IMG/VR virus record: IMGVR_UViG_3300009504_000002
Span: 1-46,837 of that record
Source: a virus
DNA length: 46,837 nucleotides
Direction: 5' to 3' (one strand)
The translations under genes were made by a program, and so were the position numbers. Within the stretch, counting starts at the first letter, position 1. Every line of letters begins with the position of its first letter. Positions 28,895 through 38,784 of this stretch are shown one piece after another. The notes under the pieces are model-generated. The model searched no databases. It had not been told where the DNA came from and saw only the letters and a program-made list of their open reading frames with translations.

Positions 28895-31704
28895 GCTTCC
28901 GCAGCCCCCTCACCAGCTTGGGTGAAGGTGTCGGCCAGGGCCTTCGGGACTTGGCGCAGACGCTGATCGGCGCGAAGCAGCGAGAGCAGGAGATCGAGGA
29001 GCAGCGGCTGCGGGACGAAATGCAGCGCACGTTCAACGCCGAGGAAGCGGAACGCGGTCGCCAGTTCCAAGCTCAGCAGGCGGACGTGACAGCGGGCCGC
29101 AACATGGGCATGGGGTTCCTGCAGCAGGCGCTGGAGACTCGAGCGAACCTGTCCGCGTTGGCGGCGTCCGGTCAGGACGTGCCGGCGGAGCGGCTGGCGC
29201 AGTTGGATGAGATCATCGGCGGACTGCAGGGCGCTGTGGCGACCCCGTTCGCTGAGGCGGGCAACATCGGCTCGATCATCCAGGGGTTCGGCGCGCCGCT
29301 GGCGACAGCGACGGGTGCCGCTGCCGCTGAGACGACGTTGCTGCAGCAGCGGCAGGCGCTGCAGGGCGAGAACCTGAACCGCTTCAACGCTGCCACCGAC
29401 GCTCTCTTGAGTCCGCAGATGGCTGCGAACTTGAGCACGTCGGCTGGGATGGCGTCGTTCGTCGGCAACGCTGCGCGCATCAGGGCGCTGGCGTCGGCGG
29501 ACATGCCGAGCGGCACCGACACCGCGCAGATGGTGGCGTGGGTGGAGGCGATGGAGAACATGATCGCTGCCGATCCGGCGTTGTCGAGGTTGCGGGACAA
29601 CGAACTGGCGGCGTCGAACATCGGTCGCGCGATGTCGGAGCAGGCGATGCTGCAGGCGCAGATTCGCACTGCGATCATGAGCTTGGAGTTCACGGAGGGC
29701 GCCCTCAAGATCGAGGAGGCGCAGGAGGCTCTGGCGGGCGTGCGGGCCGGCAACGCGCAGGAAGCGTACCGGATGTTCGAGACGACCGGGTTGCTGCTGC
29801 CTGGCTTCGAGGAGCGGGTGCGGAGCATGTACGAAGCCAGCAACGCTGGCACGCGTGGCGCGCCGACGTTCGATCAGTTCCGCGAGCAGCGGTTCAAGGC
29901 GTACACGGAGCGGCTGGATGCGGACAGGGAACTGCTGGAGTTGAAGGTGCGGGTGGGCCGCAACGAGGCGACCCTCAGCGACTACGATGTCGGCGCCGCC
30001 GAGTACCGGGAGCGGTACCGCGACCTGGATCGGTTCGTGGCGATGCAGGGCAGCGCGCTGGAGTTGATCAGCGCGGCGTTGGCGGCGGGTGATGTGGGGA
30101 ACATCACGCGGATGCTGAACGCGTTGCGTGATCCGCAGGTGGATCCGCGCCTGAACCAGTACCTGAACGAGGCTGGCGTGACTGAGGCGTACCTGAACAG
30201 CATGCTGACGCAGGCGAAGGGCGTGCGCGCGTTCCAGGATCGATCGCTGGAGTTCGCGCGGTACGAGTTGGATCAGAAGTTCACGCTGGCGGACATCGCG
30301 TTGCGGTCGGCGCAGCGGCAGGATCGGGCGCAGCCGCTGGTGATCGCTGCGCAGTTGCAGGGCATCATGGCGGAGAGCATGTCGCCTGATCAGATCGCGG
30401 AGTACCACTCGACCCTGTCGCCGGATCAGCAGGCGTTGATGGGTGGGCCGGCTGGGTTGGCTGCCGCGCAGTCGCGCGCTCGGTTGCGGCAGCGGCTCGA
30501 GACGATGAACGTCACGCAGGGCGCGATGGACTTCCTGCGGTTCCTGCAGACGGCGAACATCCCTGACGAGCAGATCGGGGAGACGGCGCAGTCGATCTTG
30601 CGGCACCTGACGGACAACGGTGTGGATGCCGGCACCGCGACGGCGATCGCGAACGGCTTCGCTGGCAACTGGATGATCGGCAACAACGAGGAGGCGCGTG
30701 CGCAGGCTGCGCATGAGTCGCAGGTCGCGTTGTGGAACGCGCAGGCGGCGAAGCTGGGGATCGTGGATGGCCCTGGCGGGATGGGGATGGATGTCGGTGA
30801 CGTTCGGCAGTTGCTGGACAGTCAGCGCAGCGCGTTGGGTGAGCGTCGGCAGAACCTGAACACGCAGGCGCTCACGATGGGTTGCCGTGGCGACACGGGC
30901 GGGCTGGGTGGCTTGATTCAGCCGCCACCGAACGCGTTGCCGACCAGCTTCAACCCCATGGACTACACGCCGGCCCAGTTCAGCGCACTGACCCGTGGTC
31001 AGCAGGCATGCGTGGGTGTCATCCGGCAGTTGGATGTGGTGGACGGGGAGTTGATCGAGTTGGCTGGGCAGTTCCAGAACCTGGCGAACTTCATGGGTTT
31101 GCCGGTCGGTTCGAGGGTGCCCGAAGGTGGACCGCTGTACAGCGGCGAGGTGGATTACGGCAACCCTGGCTCCGGCGGCGGGCATCCGCTGTACACCTGG
31201 GACATCAGCATGTTCCGTGGGGAGAACCACACGGCTGTGGTGGCAGGGTTTGATTCGCTGGTCGCACGCGGCTTGCTGGACCCGAACAACGAGACGGAAA
31301 TAAGCGAGTACCTGCAGTTCATGGCCAGAGAGCTTGACGTGTGGAACGACAACGGTGAGCAGCCAGCGCCTTCGCCCGGTCCTCAGACGCAACCCACGGG
31401 TGACAGTGGCGCTGCGCCGGCGGCACCGCGAGTAGCTGTCGGTGGCGGCGAGGCAGCCGCGCGGGCGGCGGCTTTGCAAGCTGCTGGGGCGTCCATGCCA
31501 GCCAGGGAGCCGGGGGAACCCAATCCCTTCGTGGAGGGTGCGCGGCAGGCGCTCGGGGAGTTCGGCGCCACCGCAGTGCTGCCGAGCTTGGCGCGTGTCG
31601 CGAGCGGTGAGGAGTCTGGCACTGGCATCGGCGGGTTGCTGACGCGCGTCATCGATTGGGGCTTGCGGAACCGCCCGATGGTTCCCGGACTGCCAGGCAG
31701 GTAA
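28891..31704 (+). CDS. Large internal virion (ejection) protein
   Basis: A 937-aa protein. GTG 28891 overlaps the upstream stop as GTGA. It is almost entirely helical and rich in Ala, Gln, Glu and Arg, with long coiled-coil-prone stretches (LIGAKQREQEIEEQRLRDEM). No catalytic motif such as a lysozyme or transglycosylase glutamate was recognised. Size, composition and position match T7 gp15-like core proteins that pass through the portal into the cell. The C-terminal 80 residues are Gly/Ala/Pro-rich. Confidence 0.65.
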   Translation: MSFRSPLTSLGEGVGQGLRDLAQTLIGAKQREQEIEEQRLRDEMQRTFNAEEAERGRQFQAQQADVTAGRNMGMGFLQQALETRANLSALAASGQDVPAERLAQLDEIIGGLQGAVATPFAEAGNIGSIIQGFGAPLATATGAAAAETTLLQQRQALQGENLNRFNAATDALLSPQMAANLSTSAGMASFVGNAARIRALASADMPSGTDTAQMVAWVEAMENMIAADPALSRLRDNELAASNIGRAMSEQAMLQAQIRTAIMSLEFTEGALKIEEAQEALAGVRAGNAQEAYRMFETTGLLLPGFEERVRSMYEASNAGTRGAPTFDQFREQRFKAYTERLDADRELLELKVRVGRNEATLSDYDVGAAEYRERYRDLDRFVAMQGSALELISAALAAGDVGNITRMLNALRDPQVDPRLNQYLNEAGVTEAYLNSMLTQAKGVRAFQDRSLEFARYELDQKFTLADIALRSAQRQDRAQPLVIAAQLQGIMAESMSPDQIAEYHSTLSPDQQALMGGPAGLAAAQSRARLRQRLETMNVTQGAMDFLRFLQTANIPDEQIGETAQSILRHLTDNGVDAGTATAIANGFAGNWMIGNNEEARAQAAHESQVALWNAQAAKLGIVDGPGGMGMDVGDVRQLLDSQRSALGERRQNLNTQALTMGCRGDTGGLGGLIQPPPNALPTSFNPMDYTPAQFSALTRGQQACVGVIRQLDVVDGELIELAGQFQNLANFMGLPVGSRVPEGGPLYSGEVDYGNPGSGGGHPLYTWDISMFRGENHTAVVAGFDSLVARGLLDPNNETEISEYLQFMARELDVWNDNGEQPAPSPGPQTQPTGDSGAAPAAPRVAVGGGEAAARAAALQAAGASMPAREPGEPNPFVEGARQALGEFGATAVLPSLARVASGEESGTGIGGLLTRVIDWGLRNRPMVPGLPGR

Positions 31705-31707
31705 CGC

Positions 31708-34700
31708 GTGGACACCTTCAATGGCTTGACGCTCAACGAGATACTGGGGATACAGGAAGAAGAGGAACGGCGGCAGCCGTCGCGCGAGGCCGCGTGGCGG
31801 GAGGCTTTGTCCCTCCCGAGCGGCGGGTCGGTGTGGACGCCACCCAACCCGGTAGCTGACCCCGCAGCCGGGTACACCAGCCACAACATGGCGGGCATGC
31901 CGATCGCTCGAGGTTCCATGACCGAGCAGACCCGCTGGACGTCACGCACGCAGAACTGGCTGGATCGCGGACTGAACTTCGTGAGCAGCGTGCTGTCGCC
32001 GGTGATGGCGCCGCAGGACATCGCGTTCGCGATGACCGAGGGCTTGCTGGATCCGAACGTGAGCTTGTGGGAGAACTGGAAGAGCGTCGACTGGGGCAAC
32101 TACACGCCGTGGACGCCAGCGCCGGTGCGCGCTACCACCGGCAGGGACATCGCTCGAGTGATCGGGGTGGAGGATCCCGCGCTGCAGCGGTACTTCGGGC
32201 TGGTGGCGGACCTGTTCCTGGATCCGCTGCTGATCGGGTCAGCGTTGCGTGGCATGAGCCGAGCGGTGGGTGGCGCGTCCGCGTTGATGAAGGCGGCGGA
32301 TGCGGCGGACAACGTGGCTCAGGCGACGATGCTGGTGGGCGGCGTGCCGACCGTGCGGACGGTGCGGAACATCGGCGCGGCGTTCAACCGCATCGCGCCG
32401 GCGCCAGTGAGAGCGCACGTTCAGCGGAACATGGATGACTTGGGTGCGCTGATGCATCGGGTGGTCACGCACCCTCTGCGGGCAGCGGATCCGGCTTCCG
32501 GCACGCGTGACCTGTCGCTGGCCAGCGCGTTCGTGGTGGACGGTGGCCGCAGCGAGGATGCCATCCGCGCGATCTACCGCACTCGTCAGGCGGGCACTGA
32601 GGTGGCGCAGGACGTGAACGAGGCGGTGGCGCAGATCCTGTCGGCGGTGGGTGACCCGCGCGCTGGGCGGTGGCTGCGGGAGATCGTGAACTCGCAGTCG
32701 TTGCATTACGACATCCCGCGCATCGTGAGTCAGTACGATCCCGATACCGCTGCCGCGTTGCTGAAGAGCGTGTACGACACCACCCGGCAGGTGGGGTTGG
32801 GCAGCATCCCCGGCGCATCGTTCGGGATGGTCGGCGTGAACCTGCCGAATGCGCCGAGGATGTTCTTCCAGGAGGCGGTGGATGTAGCTCGCCGCGTGGA
32901 CCCGATCTCGCCCAGCGGCATCTTCCAGCGCCTGCGGCAGGGTGAGGACTTGCTGGCTCGAGAGGCTGACCGGATCGCTGCGTTGGCGCAGCGTGGCGGG
33001 TACGACGCGGGCGACATGCTCAGCGCGTGGCACAACGCGATGGGCAAGGCAGCGCAAGCTGACGCGCTGATGGGGTACCACGCCAGCGGCATGGGTGTGC
33101 TGCGCGAGGTGTTCTTCGAGGCGCTCAGCAACCGTGGGTTGGGCGCGAGTGACATCGCCAACTCGTGGCGGCGGTACCTGCACGAGACGATGACGGGTCG
33201 CGGTGAGCAGTGGCTGGGTCGCGTGCTGCCTGACGTGAAGGCGGCGGGTGGCGGCAGCATCACCGGCGCCGAGGTGTTCGGTCGGTACGGCAACGCGTTC
33301 GCGCTGTCCGCCGACGCTGTCATCCGCAACGTGCCGCTGGGTCACATGCGCAGAGCGTTCGGGAACTTCCTGTCGCCCGAGCAGTGGACGCGGTACGAGC
33401 AGCAACTGCGGCAGGGACTGATGGTGCCGTCCCGCATCCTGGATGAGCCGACGGTGCTGCCTGTGCTGCAGCGGCTGAATCCGCGCTTGACGCCGATGCT
33501 GCGGCAGTACCTGGAGATGATGACGCCCACCGGAGCGCGCGGGCAGGCTGCGGTGGGTGTCACCGCCGTCGGCGCGTCGCAAGTGAGCAGCAACGTGATC
33601 GACACGATCGACCTGATGCAGTACCTCGTAAGGAACGGCGCGTCCGCTCAGGATGCCAGCAACTACATCCGGCAGATGGTGCGCACCATCAACCCGCAAC
33701 TGCAGGACGTGGCGGCGGACGTGGCGTTGTACCGCGCCCGCAAGATCGGTGACGTGCCAGGCACGCAGGGCAGCCCCAGCGGCGGCAGGGGCGCGTTCGC
33801 TCAGCGGCACGATCTGGATCTGGAGCACTTGGATGTGCTGCTCGAGGCGATGGATCCGGCGTTGTCGTTGACGCAGTCGGCTGCGGCGACGCAGCGGGCG
33901 GTGGGCACCAAGAACGTGGTGGCGGAACTGATGCGGTTGGGGCAGCAGACGGGCGGCATCATGGAGCCGACGCTGCGGCGTCCGGTGCCGGCCGGCTGGA
34001 AGACGATTCCGATGGACATCGGCAACTCGCAGCCGCTGCTGGCTCCGCTGGCGGGTCGCGCGCTGGAGCCGACGCTGTTCCGTGAGGTCATGAACGTGGT
34101 GGCGATGGCGCGGCAGCCGAGCGCGCAGTGGCAGGCGTGGCAGAAGGTGCGCGGGCTGATCACGGGCGGGTACCTGGCGAACCCGGCGACGACCGCCACC
34201 AACTTCGCTGGCAACTTCCTGACCGCGTGGCTGCACGGCATGCCGCTGCCACAGATGATCCGCAACTACGTGGGTGTGCTGAAGGACATCGGCAAGCAGG
34301 GCCGCAACCTGCCTGAGTACCAGGCGGTGGCGGACCTGATCAGTGGCACCTTGACCGCCAACGACATCGCGCGGCGGTTCCCTCGGATGGCGGAGGGCGT
34401 GGGTGCGCTGGCGGGTGAACGCGGTCGGCTGGCCGCGCAGATCACGGGCGCGCCGGCGGCGGCGGATGTCGGCAGTGCGCTGCGGCGGTTGGGTGAGAAC
34501 TTCTACAACGCGTACCAGGATCAGATCCTGCGACCGGGCGGCGCGCGATCGCTGCTGGGCTTGCGTCACTTCGAGGCGAGCGAGGCGGTGATGCGGATGG
34601 CGGGGTACCGCACCGCCATCGAGATGGGCAAGAACGCGGATGAGGCGTGGCGCATCGCGCGGTTCATGCAGTTCGACTACGCGGCGCAGCCTCGGGTGGT

Positions 34701-35652
34701 GGAGGCGCTGAAGAACTACGGCTTGCTGGCGTTCCCGGCGTTCCCGTTCTTCATGATGGGTCGCGTGGCGAACGCGGCGGTGAAGAACCCCGGTCGGCTC
34801 GCCGCCATCGAGCGCACCCCTCGAGCGATCTGGGATTACATGATCGAAAGCGAGGACGAGAAGGCGGCGTTGTTCGCGGCGATGGACGACTGGATGCGGG
34901 ACGGCAAGTACGTGCCCGTCCGCAATCGCGGTGACGGCCTGTGGACGATGTTCCCGTTCGCGCAGTTCCTGCCGACCGACACGATCGGCAAGATGGGCTT
35001 CTACGACAGCTTGCAGTCGATGGGGATCCTCGGGCCGTTCATTGATCTGGTGGTGGCGACACTGTCACCTGACTCGCGTGGCGAAGCTCCGCTGACGCAG
35101 CGGTTCGGGCGGCGCGTGTTCGAGCCGACCGCCACCGGGCCGCAGCGGTTCCAGCAGACGATGGAGTTCCTGTACAACAGCCTGGCGCCGGGGTGGGTGC
35201 GGAAGGTGTACCGGTTCAGTGAGACGCCGCTGGCTCGAGACACGGGGTTGGTGCCGGAGGCAGTCAACTTCGCTCGCAACGGGTTCCAGTTGAGCGCGGA
35301 GACGGGTGATTCGTTGGCGACCATGACGGAGGTCATGCGGCGTCGACCGGATCGTGACTTCTTGGATGAGGTCATCACGTTCACGTTGCGTAGCGTGCGG
35401 CCGGTGAGTGCTGCTCCTGGCGCTACCAGCGGCGCGGCGCGGCAACTGGAGGGTGGAGCGAAGCAACTGGAGCGCGACATGCTGGATCTGGCGAAGCAGA
35501 TCGCGGTCGCTCGAGACAGTGGTGACACGAGGTCGGTGACGCGGTTGACGATCCGGTTGGGTGAGTTGCAGGAGAAGTTCGAGGAGCGGTACGGCCCCAT
35601 TCAGGAGATCACGCGGGCGTTGCCGCAGATTTACCCTGGGGTTCGCAGGTGA
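31708..35652 (+). CDS. Very large internal virion (ejection) protein
   Basis: A 1314-aa protein, GTG 31708, with a weak ribosome site (AGG at about 7 nt). It is the largest gene product of the window. It has a polar N-terminus, then helices with hydrophobic patches (LNFVSSVLSPVMAPQDIAFA), and a region at about 800-1100 with ANPATTATNFAGNFLTAWLH and LLAFPAFPFFMMGRVANAAV. This last resembles large podovirus internal proteins that anchor in membranes. No lytic transglycosylase motif was seen. By order and size it corresponds to T7 gp16 or other channel-forming ejection proteins; the wall-degrading function would then lie elsewhere. Confidence 0.65.
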   Translation: MDTFNGLTLNEILGIQEEEERRQPSREAAWREALSLPSGGSVWTPPNPVADPAAGYTSHNMAGMPIARGSMTEQTRWTSRTQNWLDRGLNFVSSVLSPVMAPQDIAFAMTEGLLDPNVSLWENWKSVDWGNYTPWTPAPVRATTGRDIARVIGVEDPALQRYFGLVADLFLDPLLIGSALRGMSRAVGGASALMKAADAADNVAQATMLVGGVPTVRTVRNIGAAFNRIAPAPVRAHVQRNMDDLGALMHRVVTHPLRAADPASGTRDLSLASAFVVDGGRSEDAIRAIYRTRQAGTEVAQDVNEAVAQILSAVGDPRAGRWLREIVNSQSLHYDIPRIVSQYDPDTAAALLKSVYDTTRQVGLGSIPGASFGMVGVNLPNAPRMFFQEAVDVARRVDPISPSGIFQRLRQGEDLLAREADRIAALAQRGGYDAGDMLSAWHNAMGKAAQADALMGYHASGMGVLREVFFEALSNRGLGASDIANSWRRYLHETMTGRGEQWLGRVLPDVKAAGGGSITGAEVFGRYGNAFALSADAVIRNVPLGHMRRAFGNFLSPEQWTRYEQQLRQGLMVPSRILDEPTVLPVLQRLNPRLTPMLRQYLEMMTPTGARGQAAVGVTAVGASQVSSNVIDTIDLMQYLVRNGASAQDASNYIRQMVRTINPQLQDVAADVALYRARKIGDVPGTQGSPSGGRGAFAQRHDLDLEHLDVLLEAMDPALSLTQSAAATQRAVGTKNVVAELMRLGQQTGGIMEPTLRRPVPAGWKTIPMDIGNSQPLLAPLAGRALEPTLFREVMNVVAMARQPSAQWQAWQKVRGLITGGYLANPATTATNFAGNFLTAWLHGMPLPQMIRNYVGVLKDIGKQGRNLPEYQAVADLISGTLTANDIARRFPRMAEGVGALAGERGRLAAQITGAPAAADVGSALRRLGENFYNAYQDQILRPGGARSLLGLRHFEASEAVMRMAGYRTAIEMGKNADEAWRIARFMQFDYAAQPRVVEALKNYGLLAFPAFPFFMMGRVANAAVKNPGRLAAIERTPRAIWDYMIESEDEKAALFAAMDDWMRDGKYVPVRNRGDGLWTMFPFAQFLPTDTIGKMGFYDSLQSMGILGPFIDLVVATLSPDSRGEAPLTQRFGRRVFEPTATGPQRFQQTMEFLYNSLAPGWVRKVYRFSETPLARDTGLVPEAVNFARNGFQLSAETGDSLATMTEVMRRRPDRDFLDEVITFTLRSVRPVSAAPGATSGAARQLEGGAKQLERDMLDLAKQIAVARDSGDTRSVTRLTIRLGELQEKFEERYGPIQEITRALPQIYPGVRR

Positions 35653-36713
35653 CGTACTGGGATGGCGGGAAGCGGTTCGTTCCGCGTCGCGCGTTGCGGG
35701 GAACGAAGCCGTACGACTACTTCGAGTTGTCGCTCGCTCAGGGTCCGGTCGCGATCGGGGTGACAGGCCAGAATCGGTTGCTGGACTTCATCGGCACCGC
35801 GTGGCTGCTGCTGCTGGACTTCGACATGCAGTTGCGCTTGTTCCGGCGTGGCGCAGCGGTGGACGAGTGGGAAGAGATCACCGCGAACTTGCCGCCGGTG
35901 TTCAACGCTCCGTTGCCGGAGGGGTCGAGGCGCGTATCGTTCGCGTTCGATCAGTCGGCGCGAGTGATCGTGGCGTACCAGTTGGACGGCGTGGTTCGCG
36001 TCACGCGTTGGGATGCGACCATCAGTCAGTACGTGCAGGGGCCTGACTTCAGTGGGGTGGATCCGTTCGTGGTGTTCGACGCGGTGTGGTACCAGTTCGT
36101 TCCGCAGTCGGATGTGTTGCTGTTCTACCTGTCGCCCGATCGCCAGCGCGTGTTGTGCCGCGTGCAACGTGAGATCTACTCCGTCGAGCGGTTGATTCAT
36201 GACTACGGCGCGCCGGTGGTGATGGACAGGGTCATTCGCATTCCGCTGCGGTACGAGGTGCTGGTGTCGGATGAGGCTGGCGATCCCATCGAGGTCGGTG
36301 GTGACCGCGTCGCGCTCGTGTCGGACCCGTACCCGTACCTTGGGAGTGACCTGCTGGACAACTTGAACGTGGAGCCTGGCCCCATCGTTCAGGCCGTGAC
36401 GCAGGTGTACTACGCTCAGGACGATGACGCGTTCGCGGGCGGCGTGACGATTGGTGACATGGCTGCGGTGGCTACGAGGCAGTTGTATGTCGCGGAACCG
36501 GAAGAGTTCTTCGGGACGATAGCGTTGGGTAATGAGGCGATTGCCACGGTCGTGCGGTACCTCGCCGTTGAGGAGGAAAATCAAGTCCTGCTGGGCGCCG
36601 TGTCCATTGGGGATGCAGTCGCTACACTGGTGCGTGTGCTTCGTTTCGAGGAGGATGGTCCGTTCTACGGCGCCGTCACGTTGGGAGGAGTTGTCCGTGC
36701 AACTACCGTTTAG
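35649..36713 (+). CDS. Tail appendage protein with C-terminal tandem repeats
   Basis: A 354-aa protein from GTG 35649 (GTGA overlap). The N-terminal 250 residues look like a globular tail attachment domain with alternating strands (WLLLLDFDMQLRLFRR; RRVSFAFDQSARVIVAYQLD). From residue 262, four copies of a repeat of about 25 residues follow (starts 262, 287, 313, 338; pattern FxGxVTIGDxxAxxxRxLxxEE). They suggest a beta-solenoid or fibre stalk. The last copy is cut short by the next gene, whose GTG start lies 17 bp before this stop. Confidence 0.6.
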   Translation: MTYWDGGKRFVPRRALRGTKPYDYFELSLAQGPVAIGVTGQNRLLDFIGTAWLLLLDFDMQLRLFRRGAAVDEWEEITANLPPVFNAPLPEGSRRVSFAFDQSARVIVAYQLDGVVRVTRWDATISQYVQGPDFSGVDPFVVFDAVWYQFVPQSDVLLFYLSPDRQRVLCRVQREIYSVERLIHDYGAPVVMDRVIRIPLRYEVLVSDEAGDPIEVGGDRVALVSDPYPYLGSDLLDNLNVEPGPIVQAVTQVYYAQDDDAFAGGVTIGDMAAVATRQLYVAEPEEFFGTIALGNEAIATVVRYLAVEEENQVLLGAVSIGDAVATLVRVLRFEEDGPFYGAVTLGGVVRATTV

Positions 36714-37776
36714 GGTCCGCAGGTTGCCGTCTGGGTTGCACGTTCCCATGCGTGCCGGTTTCCGTGGTGAGGTTCGTTGGCGCGTGCTGGATGAGCGTGG
36801 CGTGCCTGAGATTCCGAGGAACCCGTCTGGGTTCGCTGTCGCGCCGATTGAGGGCGTGCGGCAACCGAATGTCATTACTGACTTGGGCCTTGATCGGATG
36901 GCAGTCACGAACGTCATGCGCCCGAGCGTGGGCAACCAACTGTGGCGCAACTACTTGCTTGTGGGAACGGGTTCTACTGCGCCTGCGACCACGGATGTTG
37001 CGCTTGCAGCGTACGTGCAGCGCAGCAACGCGGGTGGCCTGGCTAGCGAGGCAAGCACGTTCAATCTGGACACGACGAACAACGTGTTCGCGATGCAGAA
37101 CATGACGAGCAAGGCGCTCACGTTGTCGGCGCCGCAGAATCTCACGGAGTTCGGGTTCAGCGACGTTAACTCTACCGATGCGCTGATTCGCGAGTTGTTC
37201 CGCGATGAGTTCGGTACGCCCATCACCATCAGTTTGCTGGCGGGCAAGATTATTGACGTGCAGCACACGCTGTTCGGGGAGATTGCCGCTCCGACGGCTG
37301 GCGTGGCCGGGACATTCGACCTTGAGCAGTACGACGCTACGAACACGCTGGTTAGCACGACACCGTACTCCTACACGCACGGGCCACGAGTCGCCACCGC
37401 AGACACCGGCCCCATCACCTTCTTGTTCAACTTGTGGAGTCCCGCCTCATCATCGGTAGGCTCGCTTTCTCAAACGGTGGCGGGCGTGAGTGGCGCTACT
37501 GCTTACGCTCGCGTGGGTGGCCTATCTGTCGTCGGGGGCACCAACGCGTATACGAGTGGCGCGTTGGATGCGTATATCGGCTCGTCCCTCCAAAGGACAT
37601 GGCGGGCGACCATTCCGACTCAGAACGCTGTCGGAACATGGAGCGGAATCAATTTCGGGTTCAGTAATGCTGCGCCTGTCTGTTGGCATGTCGCGTTCGA
37701 TAGCCCAGCGACGTACGTGAAGCCGAACACGGACACCCTCGCTGTGAACTTCACGAGCACCTGGGGCAGAATCTGA
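36697..37776 (+). CDS. Tail fibre protein
   Basis: A 359-aa protein from GTG 36697, with GGAGGAG at 36684-36690. An N-terminal basic strand segment (VQLPFRVRRLPSGLHVPMRA) attaches to the tail. Then PNVITDLGLDRMAV ... YLLVGTGSTAPATTDVAL, a motif found in many tail fibre and baseplate-associated proteins, is followed by beta-rich Ser/Thr sequence. Codon use is looser (more GCT, ACG, TCT) than in the head genes, as often in exchangeable fibre genes. Confidence 0.65.
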   Translation: MQLPFRVRRLPSGLHVPMRAGFRGEVRWRVLDERGVPEIPRNPSGFAVAPIEGVRQPNVITDLGLDRMAVTNVMRPSVGNQLWRNYLLVGTGSTAPATTDVALAAYVQRSNAGGLASEASTFNLDTTNNVFAMQNMTSKALTLSAPQNLTEFGFSDVNSTDALIRELFRDEFGTPITISLLAGKIIDVQHTLFGEIAAPTAGVAGTFDLEQYDATNTLVSTTPYSYTHGPRVATADTGPITFLFNLWSPASSSVGSLSQTVAGVSGATAYARVGGLSVVGGTNAYTSGALDAYIGSSLQRTWRATIPTQNAVGTWSGINFGFSNAAPVCWHVAFDSPATYVKPNTDTLAVNFTSTWGRI

Positions 37777-37779
37777 ATC

Positions 37780-38775
37780 ATGGCGCTTCCGCTTCCCGTT
37801 GAGGTTCAACCCCTTCAGCAGCCGTTCGAGTTCGCGCTGCTTGCGGAAGCGCAACTGCTGTTCGACCTGGCCGGCATCGAGCCGCTGCCACCCATCGAGG
37901 AAGTCATCCAGGTTGACTTCTACACCAGCGGGCAGGTGACGAACGAGTACAGCTTCTACGCCACCGGCGAACCGATCGATGAAGAAGTGCTCGAGAACAT
38001 GACCGGCGTCGGCAACCCCGAGGGCGCGTGCCCGCGACCGGAGAACTTCTTCGGTGGCGTGGTGCCGCATCCGAGCGTGGGGTTCTTCCCGGTGGTGGGC
38101 GGCGCGAAGCATCCGTGCGGCACGCCGACGCTGGTGGTGGAACCGGCGCTGACGAGCTTGTTCGAGTGGATTGACGTGAGTTCGTTCTACTGGTTCGAGA
38201 GTCCGTACCCGATCTTGGATGAGATCGAGCCGTACGTGCCGCCTGATCCGATTGTGCCGGACCCGTTCTTCGAGCCTGCGTGGCGTCCGTCGTTCATGTT
38301 CGACTTCTTCTTGGGTCGGTACCGCAGCGTGGGTTGCGATCCGGTGGACTTGGAAGTGTTGGCGCCGGCTGCGGTGGTGGTGGAGGGCTTCGAGCCTGAG
38401 GTTGCGGCGACGTTGAATGTGGTGGCTCGTCCGTTGGTGCGGCCGTTGGTGGTGGAGGGTGTGGCGCCTTCGGTGGTGGTGACGGAGAGCGTGTGGGTTG
38501 CTCCGGCGCAAGCGGGTGTGGTGGTTGAGGGCTTCGCGCCTTCGGTGGTGGCTACCGCGAACGTGAGCGTGGTGCCGGCAACCGCGTCGATCGGTGTGGT
38601 TGGGTTGGCGCCTGCGGTGGATGATGGTGGCGCTGGGGTGGTGCCGTGCAATGCGGTGTACTTCGATGGTGAGCCGGTGCTGTTCGATGGTGAGTACGTT
38701 GTGTTTGGGACGTTGACGGCTGATAGTACGGGTATCTCGGCGGATTCGACTTGCTTGACTGCGGATCACGCGTAG
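37780..38775 (+). CDS. Appendage protein with Pro/Val-rich repeats
   Basis: A 331-aa protein. Residues 1-150 are aromatic- and Pro-rich and acidic with little hint of fold. Residues about 190-290 hold repeats of the form VVVEGFEPEVAATLNV, VVEGVAPSVVVTESV, VVVEGFAPSVVATANV and IGVVGLAPAVDD. The C-terminus (GEPVLFDGEYVVFGTL) is strand-rich. Similar xGYAP-type strands occur in the gene at 17129. Probably a fibre or hinge protein. Confidence 0.55.
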   Translation: MALPLPVEVQPLQQPFEFALLAEAQLLFDLAGIEPLPPIEEVIQVDFYTSGQVTNEYSFYATGEPIDEEVLENMTGVGNPEGACPRPENFFGGVVPHPSVGFFPVVGGAKHPCGTPTLVVEPALTSLFEWIDVSSFYWFESPYPILDEIEPYVPPDPIVPDPFFEPAWRPSFMFDFFLGRYRSVGCDPVDLEVLAPAAVVVEGFEPEVAATLNVVARPLVRPLVVEGVAPSVVVTESVWVAPAQAGVVVEGFAPSVVATANVSVVPATASIGVVGLAPAVDDGGAGVVPCNAVYFDGEPVLFDGEYVVFGTLTADSTGISADSTCLTADHA

Positions 38776-38784
38776 GAGGCTGGA

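Noticed and set aside
28846-31884. Minus-strand open frame of about 1000 codons opposite the large ejection protein
   Set aside because: Same reasons: composition typical of an antisense shadow of a GC-rich gene, no start context, no recognisable motif.
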